Positions 9,702-17,407 of a stretch of 64,000 nucleotides of DNA are shown here, in pieces. Position 1 is the first letter of the stretch; each line of letters starts with the position of its first letter. The DNA is taken from contig NZ_RZHE01000005.1 of the NCBI RefSeq assembly GCF_003989825.1, positions 18,565 to 82,564 on the forward strand, given 5' to 3'. This DNA is from Vreelandella populi (lineage in GTDB: Bacteria > Pseudomonadota > Gammaproteobacteria > Pseudomonadales > Halomonadaceae). The position numbers were made by a program, and so were the translations under genes. Below the pieces are notes generated by a model. That model was not told where the DNA came from, ran no database searches, and saw nothing but the letters and a program-made list of their open reading frames with translations.

Positions 9702-9714
9702 TATCCAGAAATTA
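9702..9714. promoter_or_regulatory. IHF-like site between hcp promoter and upstream palindromes
   Basis: TATCCAGAAATTA matches the IHF core consensus WATCAANNNNTTR with one mismatch, in AT-rich DNA. It lies midway between the -24/-12 element and the palindrome array, the position where IHF bends DNA at sigma-54 promoters. Sequence evidence alone is weak because IHF sites are common in AT-rich DNA. Confidence 0.4.
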
Positions 9715-9730
9715 ATTTAATCATAATTAG

Positions 9731-9783
9731 GCAATGAGTTGCTTGTTATAAAGCAAGTTGTTGCTTCGCTGGCAATAAATTGC
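9731..9783. promoter_or_regulatory. Three GCAA-N4-TTGC palindromes, probable activator (VasH) sites
   Basis: Three copies of the palindrome GCAA-N4-TTGC lie at 9731-9742, 9753-9764 and 9772-9783, with start-to-start spacings of 22 and 19 bases (about two helical turns). The middle copy extends to AAGCAA-GTTG-TTGCTT; the outer copies also end in TTGCTT. Their centres are about 98, 120 and 139 bases upstream of the predicted hcp start, the normal range for sigma-54 enhancer sites. Confidence 0.65.
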
Positions 9784-9990
9784 TTGCTTTGAGTATTAAA
9801 TAAAAATAGTGCGGCTTCCTTTTATTGAATGATACATTCTGTATTTAAAAGTAAATAATGTGTTTTTTTAATTAGAATAAATTGTAGTTATTGCCTTGCT
9901 TACCCTCATGTTTATTTAATTGAAGTGTATTTCCTTCCTTGCGATTTGTACGTAAAAAAGGACAGTTTTGTTAAGAGATTGACGACAGTT

Positions 9991-10012
9991 TTTGTAAGAT
10001 ATTTCTTACAAA
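9991..10012. promoter_or_regulatory. Perfect 9-bp inverted repeat upstream of tssB
   Basis: TTTGTAAGA (9991-9999) and TCTTACAAA (10004-10012) are perfect inverted copies separated by TATT. The element lies about 20 bases upstream of a TATAAT hexamer (10032-10037) and some 210 bases before tssB. It could be an operator for the main tss operon; the binding protein is unknown. Confidence 0.5.
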
Positions 10013-10219
10013 TCAACTGATTTTTATAAAGTATAATTAATTATATGTTTATCTGTTTTTAAGATCGCTGAAAATGCAGAGGAAATGACGATTCCTTAGT
10101 GCAAAGTGTTGTCTCAATTTAAAGGTGTAAGTAGAGATTTCATGCTTATTTCGTTACCTTTGTTTGATTAAGAATTATTCGCTGTTACATTTTGAAAACC
10201 TCTTTCAGGGCGGAGTAAC

Positions 10220-10726
10220 ATGGCTAAGCAAGGGACCGTTGCGCCAAAAGAGCGCATTAACATCAAGTATGTGCCAGCAACTGATGGCCAGCAGGCTGAT
10301 ACTGAACTTCCGTTAAAACTGTTGGTTGTTGGCGATTTTAAAGGGGGTGAAGAAGAAACTCCTATTGAAGAGCGCCAGGCTGTTTCAGTTGATAAAAATA
10401 ACTTCCAGTCTGTAATGCGTGAAGCGGGACTGACACTTAATACAGCGGTGCCTAATCGTTTGGATGATAGCGAAGAGCCATCCGATATGCCTGTTGATTT
10501 GACGTTCAAGTCGCTGGACGACTTCTCTCCGGATGCCATCGCTAAACAAGTTCCCGAGCTGCGCAAGCTGGTTGAGTTGCGTGAAGCACTTGTAGCTCTG
10601 AAGGGGCCGCTAGGCAATGTCCCGGCATTTCGTGACCGTTTGCAGAAGCTCCTTGAGAACGATGATGCTCGTCAGCAGCTGTTAAACGAGTTGGAGTTGC
10701 TAGATACAGATCGCAAGAGCGAATAA
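10220..10726 (+). CDS. tssB: T6SS contractile sheath small subunit TssB (VipA)
   Basis: TssB pairs with TssC to build the contractile sheath around the Hcp tube. The 168-residue protein has the family N-terminus (KERINIKYVPATDG), then LPLKLLVVGDFKG and a C-terminal helical region (FRDRLQKLLENDDARQQLLNEL) that contacts TssC and ClpV. The ATG follows a GGAG ribosome site. It is the first gene of the plus-strand tss run. tssC follows after 56 bases. Early codons are AT-richer than in later genes. Confidence 0.97.
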   Translation: MAKQGTVAPKERINIKYVPATDGQQADTELPLKLLVVGDFKGGEEETPIEERQAVSVDKNNFQSVMREAGLTLNTAVPNRLDDSEEPSDMPVDLTFKSLDDFSPDAIAKQVPELRKLVELREALVALKGPLGNVPAFRDRLQKLLENDDARQQLLNELELLDTDRKSE

Positions 10727-10782
10727 CGGTTTATCGCAAGTAGCGCATCTATCAAACGGCAAAACGATTTCGAGGCACAGCG

Positions 10783-12261
10783 ATGAGTAAAACGGCTAAG
10801 CAACAAGCGACAGTAACTGAAGCAGCGGAAGGCTCGCTTCTGGATCAGGTGATGGCGCAAACGCGAATGGCGCCAGCGGATGAAGGGTATGACGTTGCCA
10901 AACAGGGCGTGGCAGCTTTTATAGCGGAGCTTTTGAACAGCAACGACGAAGCGCCCAAGGTCAACAAGTCGCTTGTTGATAGCATGATTGTTGAACTTGA
11001 CCGCAAGATTAGTCACCAAGTTGATGAGATTCTGCACGAAAGCGAATTTCAGCAGTTGGAGTCTGCCTGGCGAGGTTTGAAACTTCTCGTTGATCGCACC
11101 GATTTTCGTGAAAATATCAAGCTGGACGTTTTGCACGCGACCAAGCAAGAGCTGCTTGATGATTTCGAGTTTGCCCCGGAAATCAGCCAGAGCGGCCTTT
11201 ATCACCACGTCTACAATGCGGGTTATGGCCAGTTTGGCGGTGAGCCTGTTGCCGGTATTATCGGGCACTACGATTTCACGCCCTCAACCCCGGATATGAA
11301 GCTTCTGCAATACTCCGCCGCGGTCGGTGCGATGGCTCATGCGCCCTTCATGTCGTCGGTTGCACCTTCTTTCTTTGGTATTGACAGTTTCGAAGAATTA
11401 CCCAATATCAAGGATTTCAAGGCGATTTTCGAAGGCCCGAAATACGCCCGCTGGCGCAGCCTGCGCGAATCAGATGACGCACGCTATCTGGGGCTGACGG
11501 CTCCACGTTTTCTGCTTCGCACGCCCTACGACCCCATTGAAAACCCTGTTAAAACCTTCAACTACCGCGAAACCGTTAGTGAAGATCACGAGCATTATCT
11601 GTGGGGCAACACCTCTTACCTATTGGCCGAGCGCTTAACGGACAGCTTCGCTAAATACCGCTGGTGCCCGAATATTATTGGCCCACAAAGTGGCGGTGCC
11701 GTAGAAAATTTGCCGGTTCACACCTATGAGGCCTTTGGTCAGCTGCAGGCCAAGATTCCAACGGAAGTCCTGATTACCGACCGGCGTGAGTTCGAGATGG
11801 CCGAAGAGGGCTTTATCTCGCTGACCATGCGTAAGGGTAGTGACAACGCGGCGTTCTTCTCCGCTAACTCCGTGCAAAAGCCGAAGGTGTTTCCCAATAC
11901 CGCTGAAGGCAAGGCGGCAGAAACAAACTTCAAGCTGGGTACTCAGCTTCCTTACATGTTCATCATCAATCGCCTGGCGCACTACGTCAAAGTGCTGCAG
12001 CGCGAGCAGATTGGCTCCTGGAAAGAGCGTCAGGATCTGGAACGAGAGCTCAATGCCTGGATTCGTCAGTATGTAGCCGATCAGGAAAACCCGCCGGCAG
12101 ACGTGCGCAGCCGTCGTCCCCTGCGCGCCGCCTCCATCCAAGTATCCGATGTTGAGGGTGAACCAGGCTGGTATCAGGTCTCCATGTCGGTACGTCCGCA
12201 TTTCAAATACATGGGGGCAAACTTTGAGCTGTCATTGGTCGGACGTCTCGACAAGGAATAA
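10783..12261 (+). CDS. tssC: T6SS contractile sheath large subunit TssC (VipB)
   Basis: This is the large sheath subunit of the T6SS tail. At 492 residues it has the standard TssC length and blocks: SQSGLYHHVYNAGYGQFGG near residue 145, then FMSSVAPSFF, then ARWRSLRESDDARYLGLTAP. The closing part (FKYMGANFELSLVGRLDKE) is the conserved C-terminus. The ATG has a GAGGC-type ribosome site. The gene order tssB-tssC-tssE is conserved in most T6SS clusters. Confidence 0.97.
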   Translation: MSKTAKQQATVTEAAEGSLLDQVMAQTRMAPADEGYDVAKQGVAAFIAELLNSNDEAPKVNKSLVDSMIVELDRKISHQVDEILHESEFQQLESAWRGLKLLVDRTDFRENIKLDVLHATKQELLDDFEFAPEISQSGLYHHVYNAGYGQFGGEPVAGIIGHYDFTPSTPDMKLLQYSAAVGAMAHAPFMSSVAPSFFGIDSFEELPNIKDFKAIFEGPKYARWRSLRESDDARYLGLTAPRFLLRTPYDPIENPVKTFNYRETVSEDHEHYLWGNTSYLLAERLTDSFAKYRWCPNIIGPQSGGAVENLPVHTYEAFGQLQAKIPTEVLITDRREFEMAEEGFISLTMRKGSDNAAFFSANSVQKPKVFPNTAEGKAAETNFKLGTQLPYMFIINRLAHYVKVLQREQIGSWKERQDLERELNAWIRQYVADQENPPADVRSRRPLRAASIQVSDVEGEPGWYQVSMSVRPHFKYMGANFELSLVGRLDKE

Positions 12262-12276
12262 AGGGCTGGCGGAGTC

Positions 12277-12708
12277 ATGGCAACTGACCGTAGCGGTTTG
12301 TTAAGTAGTCGGTTGTTTGAGCGCCTTGCTACATCCCATCAATCCGCGCCTCTTGAAGAAGAGGCGCAGTTGGTAGAGGTAGTCGAGTCGATCAAACGCC
12401 ACTTGGTTGAATTGCTCAATAGCCATCCTGGCAATAGCCCCTGCGCGCCTGATCTGGGCCTACTTGATTTCAATGACGCCACCATTGGCGTGCTGGATCT
12501 GGAACTCAATATCCAGCACGCCATTCGTCAGTGCATCGAGCGTTTTGAGCCGCGAGTAAAGCGGGTGGATGTTGAGTCACTACCCAATTCCGGCGACCCG
12601 CTGCAGCTGCGTTTTCAGGTTCATGCCACGGTGGCGTTAGGCAGAGAAAGTACGCTTACCTCCATCGACTTGCTGTTAAACAACAAGCGTTATCAGTGTC
12701 TCAATTGA
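12277..12708 (+). CDS. tssE: T6SS baseplate protein TssE (gp25-like)
   Basis: TssE is the gp25/lysozyme-like wedge protein that starts sheath polymerisation. The 143-residue protein shows the gp25 pattern: SIKRHLVELLNSHPG, then DLGLLDFND and a late IRQCIERFEPRVKRVDVE that carries the conserved EPR core. A GGAG ribosome site precedes the ATG. It is 15 bases after tssC and 18 bases before the chosen tssF start. Confidence 0.94.
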   Translation: MATDRSGLLSSRLFERLATSHQSAPLEEEAQLVEVVESIKRHLVELLNSHPGNSPCAPDLGLLDFNDATIGVLDLELNIQHAIRQCIERFEPRVKRVDVESLPNSGDPLQLRFQVHATVALGRESTLTSIDLLLNNKRYQCLN

Positions 12709-12726
12709 TTGACCCGAGGGGCACGC

Positions 12727-14490
12727 ATGCTCAACCGTTATTATCGTGACGAACTCAATTTTCTAAAGCGCCAGGGGCGCGAGTTTGCACAGGCAAACCC
12801 GAACCTCAGCCGGTTTCTGTCCGAGCGCAGCACGGACCCGGACGTTGAGCGGCTGTTGGAAGGCTTTGCCTTTCTGACCGGGCGCATGCGGGAAAAAGTG
12901 GAAGATGAGTTTCCGGAGCTTACCCACTCACTGATCAGCATGCTGTGGCCGAACTACTTGCGGCCGGTGCCCAGCATGACGGTTGTGCAGTTTACCCCCA
13001 TGTGGCACTCCCTGAGCCAGTATCAGCAGGTAAACCGGGGAACCGAGCTTGCCAGTAACGCTGTCGAAAACACGTCTTGTCTGTTTCGTACCTGTCATGA
13101 CGTCACGCTTTATCCGCTGGAACACGCGGGCGTAGAGGCGCGGCATACGCGGGAAACCTCGTTGGTCGAGTTGTTTATGGATGTACATAGTGACCAGCCC
13201 ATGAAGGATCTGGGCATCACGTCACTGCGCCTGCATCTGGGCGGTGATACCTATACGGCGCGCACGCTCTATCTATGGATGAGCCACTACCTGACCCGCC
13301 TTGAAATCGACATCGATGGAAAGCGCCAGACGCTGCCAGCCAACGCATTGAAGGCCGTCGGGTTCGAGCGCGACCAGGCGCTGCTACCTTATCCAAGCAA
13401 TGTGCATCAGGGGTATCGCATACTGCAGGAGTACCTCTGCTTTCCAGAGGCGTTCCACTTCTTTGATGTGCAGGGTCTGGACCAGGTATTGCCTGATGCG
13501 CCGGCCAAGCGGGTCACGCTTCGCTTTGTCTTTGCACGCCCGTTGCCGACCGATGCGCGTATCCAGAACGAGCACCTGGCCCTTTACTGCACGCCAGCGA
13601 TCAACCTCTTTGAGCACGATGCAGAGCCCATCGATCTGACTGGTGAGCGCAGCGAATACCGCATTCGGCCCAGCAGCAAGGCCCCCTCACACTACGAAAT
13701 ATTCAGTGTGGATAGCGTGGTAGGGCGTCTGGAAGGTGAACAGAGTACGTCGAAGACAACGTCACGGCGGTATGTGCCGTTCGAAAGTTTCCAGCATCAG
13801 ATCGAGCGCGACAAAGGGCGTCAGGCGCTTCATTTTCGCGTGCGTGTCGGTAACAGCCTGCGTAGCGACGGGTTCGATCACGACATTGCGTTTATACGTG
13901 AGGACGAGCAGGCGTGCCTGGGGCGGCGGGAGACCATTTCGCTCGCCCTGACCTGTTCCAATCGCGAGCTGCCCGAGCGGCTGACCGTTGGTGATGTCTG
14001 CGTCGGCACGGAAAAGAGTCCCTCTTTTGCCACGTTTTCCAACATTACCCGACCCACGCCGGTACTTCGACCCGCCATTGATGACGGGCTTTTGTGGATT
14101 CTGATCTCGAACCTGTCGCTTAACTATCTCTCGCTGCTCAATCGCGATGCGCTGTGTTCGGTATTGAGGGCGTATGACTTCCGCGCCCTGGTAGACCGCC
14201 AGGCCGAGCGCATTGCCCAGAAGCGCTTGACGGGAATTATCAGTATCGACACCCAGCCGGTTGATCGTTTGCGCAAAGGGCTGCCGGTGCGCGGCTTGCG
14301 CTCTGTCATGACGCTTGATCAGGACGCGTTTGGCGATGAAGGCAGCCTGTACCTGTTTGGTAGTGTGCTCGCCCGATTCATGTCGCTTTACGCCAGCATC
14401 AATTCGTTTCATGAGCTTCAGGTCATCAATCGCCATAACCAAGAGCGCTACGTATGGAGCTTACAGGAAGGGCAGCAGCCACTGATGTAG
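12727..14490 (+). CDS. tssF: T6SS baseplate protein TssF
   Basis: TssF forms the baseplate wedge with TssE, TssG and TssK. The 587-residue protein opens with MLNRYYRDELNFLKRQGREF, the classic TssF start, followed by the PDVERLLEGFAFLTGR block. I chose ATG 12727 behind GAGGGG; an in-frame TTG at 12709 adds six residues without family support. Its 3' end overlaps tssG by 37 bases, indicating coupled translation. Confidence 0.96.
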   Translation: MLNRYYRDELNFLKRQGREFAQANPNLSRFLSERSTDPDVERLLEGFAFLTGRMREKVEDEFPELTHSLISMLWPNYLRPVPSMTVVQFTPMWHSLSQYQQVNRGTELASNAVENTSCLFRTCHDVTLYPLEHAGVEARHTRETSLVELFMDVHSDQPMKDLGITSLRLHLGGDTYTARTLYLWMSHYLTRLEIDIDGKRQTLPANALKAVGFERDQALLPYPSNVHQGYRILQEYLCFPEAFHFFDVQGLDQVLPDAPAKRVTLRFVFARPLPTDARIQNEHLALYCTPAINLFEHDAEPIDLTGERSEYRIRPSSKAPSHYEIFSVDSVVGRLEGEQSTSKTTSRRYVPFESFQHQIERDKGRQALHFRVRVGNSLRSDGFDHDIAFIREDEQACLGRRETISLALTCSNRELPERLTVGDVCVGTEKSPSFATFSNITRPTPVLRPAIDDGLLWILISNLSLNYLSLLNRDALCSVLRAYDFRALVDRQAERIAQKRLTGIISIDTQPVDRLRKGLPVRGLRSVMTLDQDAFGDEGSLYLFGSVLARFMSLYASINSFHELQVINRHNQERYVWSLQEGQQPLM

Positions 14491-15476
14491 CGCTGGCGCC
14501 CTTGCTCGACAAGGCGCGACGCTACGAATTTTTCCAGCTGGTCGAGCTGCTGCACCGTCATCACGGCGATGATCAGGAGCGGCGGCATGGCGGTAGCGTG
14601 CCGTCATTTCAGCGCGTGCGCTACAAGACCTCTGCTTCGTTGGGCTTTCCAGGCAGCGACGTACTGACACTTGAGGCCGATGGGCACGGCCAGTATGAGA
14701 TGGAAGTCAGCTTCCTGGGGCTGCAGGGCGCGCAATCGCCGTTACCCAGCTACTACCTGGAGGCGCTGGCTCACGAGTCCGCGCATCAGGAGGGAGCGGC
14801 CGGCGACTTTCTGGATTTCTTCAACCACCGCCTGCTGACCCTGATGCACCAGAACTGGCGGAAATATCGCCACTACGTGCGCTATCAGGACAATGCGCGG
14901 GACGGCTTTTCGGCGGCCGTATTTGCACTGGTAGGGCTTGCCGATGACGACCTTCGCGGCGAGACGCCCATCAACTGGAGCAAGATGCTGGCCTATGCCG
15001 GGCTTCTGGCAGGGCGCTCGCGCTCTCCGGATGTGGTCATTGGTATTGTCAGCCACTGCTTTGACTTGGCCCGTGTGGAAATCGAGGAGTGGATTCATCG
15101 CTGGGTGGATATTCCTCCGAATCAGCGTAGCCGCATGGGGCTGTCGGGCATGACGCTGGGCGAGGACATGGTTGCAGGTGAGCGGGTGGCCGATGTGAAC
15201 GGCAAATTTGCGCTATGCCTTCGCGGGTTGAGCCTTGAACGCTTTCGCGACTTTCTGCCCGACGGTGAAGAGCATCAGCCGTTAAAGACACTGGTCAGCT
15301 TTGTACTGCGCGAGCCGCTCGCCTACGACCTGGAGCTTGAGCTGCTGAAAAGCGAGGTCAAGCCCATGCGCCTTGGCGATGCCGGGTCCTGCCAACTGGG
15401 CTGGACCACCTTTGTAGACCCTGATGGTGACGATACCTCGACGCGTCGCCGTGTACGCATTCAGATGATGAGTTAA
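14454..15476 (+). CDS. tssG: T6SS baseplate protein TssG
   Basis: This 340-residue baseplate wedge partner of TssF shows the TssG pattern: YEFFQLVELLHRH near the N-terminus, then LSFPGSDV-like and FLGLQGAQSPLPSYYLE blocks, then DFLDFFNHRLL. It starts inside tssF (37-base overlap). tagH follows 3 bases after the stop. Confidence 0.95.
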   Translation: MELTGRAAATDVALAPLLDKARRYEFFQLVELLHRHHGDDQERRHGGSVPSFQRVRYKTSASLGFPGSDVLTLEADGHGQYEMEVSFLGLQGAQSPLPSYYLEALAHESAHQEGAAGDFLDFFNHRLLTLMHQNWRKYRHYVRYQDNARDGFSAAVFALVGLADDDLRGETPINWSKMLAYAGLLAGRSRSPDVVIGIVSHCFDLARVEIEEWIHRWVDIPPNQRSRMGLSGMTLGEDMVAGERVADVNGKFALCLRGLSLERFRDFLPDGEEHQPLKTLVSFVLREPLAYDLELELLKSEVKPMRLGDAGSCQLGWTTFVDPDGDDTSTRRRVRIQMMS

Positions 15477-15479
15477 CGC

Positions 15480-16859
15480 ATGCAAGTCGATCCGTTTGAC
15501 GCCTTAACGCTAGTGGTGGTGAACAGCGAACAGCTGGAAGGCCGTTCGTCCAGTAGCTATGTCTTCCAGGGCGAGGGAGGAACCCTTGGCAGCAGTGATT
15601 ATGACGACTGGCTGCTGCAGGACCACGCCGGAAGGGTACGCCCCCAGCATGCTGAAATTACCAAGATCGATGGCAAATTCTGCCTGATCGACTGCAGCGG
15701 CCACACCTTTATCAACCGCGCCACGTTGCCGGTAGGCCGCAATCGGAAAGTCGCCTTGCGCGATGGTGATGAGCTGACGATCGGAGTGTATCGCTTGAAG
15801 GTGCATACCGGCGACCGTCACGCCTGGCAGCCCGGCATGCATTCGCTTACCACATTGATCGACGAAGAGCAGGACGACGTTACAACGTATGAACACGCCG
15901 CCTGGCCGATGGGAAGCGAGCCAGCGGGGCGTTATCAGGCCCAGCAGGAAGACCCGATAGAAGCGCTAGGGGGTGTTGTTCCCGGTTCGCTGCAGCATGA
16001 CCCCATGGTCGCGCTGGATAAAGACGCCGCGCCGCCAGCCACCCTGGAGCCCCTGGACACAAGCCCCAGCACGTACCGCAGTCACACTAACGAATGGCGC
16101 CAGCAAGAGCAGCGCGACGAAGCGGTACGCCTTCCCGATATCAAACCCTTGAATGGCACCACAAAACAGAGGAGCAGTGGCATGGATGAACGGCAGCTAA
16201 ACGACTTGGAGCGCTCTGTTGGCGAGCAACTGGAAGATCGCTGGCAGCAGCCTACTACGCAGGCGCTGAGCCATGTGGGTGCCGACCCGCTGCTGAGAGG
16301 GCTAGGGCTCGATCTGCCATTTCAAAACAGCGAAGAGCAGCAGGCGTTTCTAGAAGAAGCTGGCCAGACGCTGCGCGCCACTATCGATGGTCTGCGTCGA
16401 CTGCAGCAAAGTCAAAACGATAGCAAGTATCCGCTTCGCGACCGCCGCTTGCAGCCTATCGAGGACAATCCTTTGCGCCTGGGGCTTACGTTTGAAGAGA
16501 CGGCGGAGACCATGTTCTCGGCACAGCGCAGCCCCGTTCATCTGTCGGCCCCTGAGGCGGTGGCCGAGAGTCTGCGTCATCAAGGTCAGCATCAGGCGGC
16601 GGTCGAAGAGGCCATCGGCCAGGCGCTGGGCGCCATTCTGGATGCCTTCTCGCCCGAGGCGCTGCTCAAGCGCTTTCATGCCTACCGCGGTGCTGGCAAT
16701 CGTATCGAAGACGAAGGCAGCTGGGCCTGGGAAATGTATCAGCACTACTACCGCGAGCTGAACTCTGGCCGCCAGCAGGGCTTTCAGAAGCTTTTCTGGG
16801 AAGTATTCGAGCAAGGCTATGACCAGTCAGTACGCCGTCAGCAGCGGGAGGAGGCATGA
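15480..16859 (+). CDS. tagH: T6SS FHA-domain protein TagH (Fha)
   Basis: The 459-residue protein has an N-terminal forkhead-associated domain (about residues 30-105, with GTLGSSDYDDWLL, RPQHAEI and DCSGHTFIN). A Pro/Gln/Glu-rich linker follows, then a conserved C-terminal T6SS domain from about residue 330. FHA domains bind phosphothreonine; in some systems Fha is phosphorylated by PpkA. No PpkA/PppA genes are seen in this locus, so here it is more likely structural or independent of threonine phosphorylation, as in Vibrio cholerae-type clusters. Its stop overlaps tssJ as ATGA. Confidence 0.92.
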   Translation: MQVDPFDALTLVVVNSEQLEGRSSSSYVFQGEGGTLGSSDYDDWLLQDHAGRVRPQHAEITKIDGKFCLIDCSGHTFINRATLPVGRNRKVALRDGDELTIGVYRLKVHTGDRHAWQPGMHSLTTLIDEEQDDVTTYEHAAWPMGSEPAGRYQAQQEDPIEALGGVVPGSLQHDPMVALDKDAAPPATLEPLDTSPSTYRSHTNEWRQQEQRDEAVRLPDIKPLNGTTKQRSSGMDERQLNDLERSVGEQLEDRWQQPTTQALSHVGADPLLRGLGLDLPFQNSEEQQAFLEEAGQTLRATIDGLRRLQQSQNDSKYPLRDRRLQPIEDNPLRLGLTFEETAETMFSAQRSPVHLSAPEAVAESLRHQGQHQAAVEEAIGQALGAILDAFSPEALLKRFHAYRGAGNRIEDEGSWAWEMYQHYYRELNSGRQQGFQKLFWEVFEQGYDQSVRRQQREEA

Positions 16860-17407
16860 GCGCGCCAGGCCTGAATGTAACGGCCTTGCGCCTTGCTGGG
16901 CTGTTCTGCCTGGTGCTCCTTATGGCCGGTTGTGCATCGACCCGGGAGGCTGCGGGCAAGACGTGGCAGGTAATGCGCGACCCTGCCATTCCGGTGGGCT
17001 ACCCCGAAGACCGTCCGACGACGGTAGATATCAGTATGGTGGCCGAGCCCAATGTAAACCCCAATGTGGAAGGGGATGGCACACCGCTGCGCTTTCAGGT
17101 GCTGCAGCTCAAGGATGACTCCATGCTGATGGCGGCTGACCTGAGCCAACTGCATGCAGACCTGGAAGCCGCACTGGGCACGAACTACCTGACCCACGAC
17201 GACTTTACCCTGCTGCCGGGCCAATGGAAGTTCTACGAGCCGTTCGCGGTTGATGAAGAGACACGCTACATCGGGCTGATCGCTTTTTACGCCACGCCCA
17301 ACGAGGCGGAATGGAAAAAGGTCGTGAAAGTCGCCAGCCGTGGAGAGCACTACCACCTGCTGGTTCACCTCCGTGACAGTGAAGTAGAGCTAAGGAAGGA
17401 GGAGTAA
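16856..17407 (+). CDS. tssJ: T6SS outer-membrane lipoprotein TssJ
   Basis: TssJ anchors the TssLM complex at the outer membrane. The 183-residue precursor has a lipoprotein signal with lipobox LMAGC, acylated cysteine at C26. The mature part has the transthyretin-like TssJ pattern (RFQVLQLKDDSMLMAADLSQL, then a late YIGLIAFYATPNEAEWKKVV). LspA, encoded at the start of the window, would process it. It overlaps tagH by 4 bases and tssK by 1 base (TAATG). Confidence 0.94.
   Translation: MSAPGLNVTALRLAGLFCLVLLMAGCASTREAAGKTWQVMRDPAIPVGYPEDRPTTVDISMVAEPNVNPNVEGDGTPLRFQVLQLKDDSMLMAADLSQLHADLEAALGTNYLTHDDFTLLPGQWKFYEPFAVDEETRYIGLIAFYATPNEAEWKKVVKVASRGEHYHLLVHLRDSEVELRKEE

Larger units (their letters stand above)
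9596..10219. other. AT-rich divergent control region between hcp and tssB
   Basis: These 624 bases hold no convincing gene and are much richer in A+T than the genes on either side. The hcp-proximal half contains the sigma-54 promoter, IHF-like site and palindrome array. The tssB-proximal half contains a perfect 9-bp inverted repeat (9991-10012) and an isolated TATAAT (10032-10037) without a good -35 partner. No -24/-12 element facing tssB was found by scanning for GG-N10-GC. Such AT-rich T6SS control regions are often targets of H-NS-type silencing; that is inference. Confidence 0.7.

Noticed and set aside
9458..9715. An 85-codon plus-strand open frame opposite hcp
   Set aside because: It is antisense to hcp over most of its length, has no ribosome site and runs into the AT-rich control region; a shadow of the hcp frame.
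9769..9785. Plus-strand CTGGCAATAAATTGCTT (and GGCAATGAGTTGCTT at 9730-9744) as sigma-54 promoters toward tssB
   Set aside because: The GG-to-GC gap is 9 bases, not the required 10, in both. The match is explained by the GCAA-N4-TTGC palindromes themselves.
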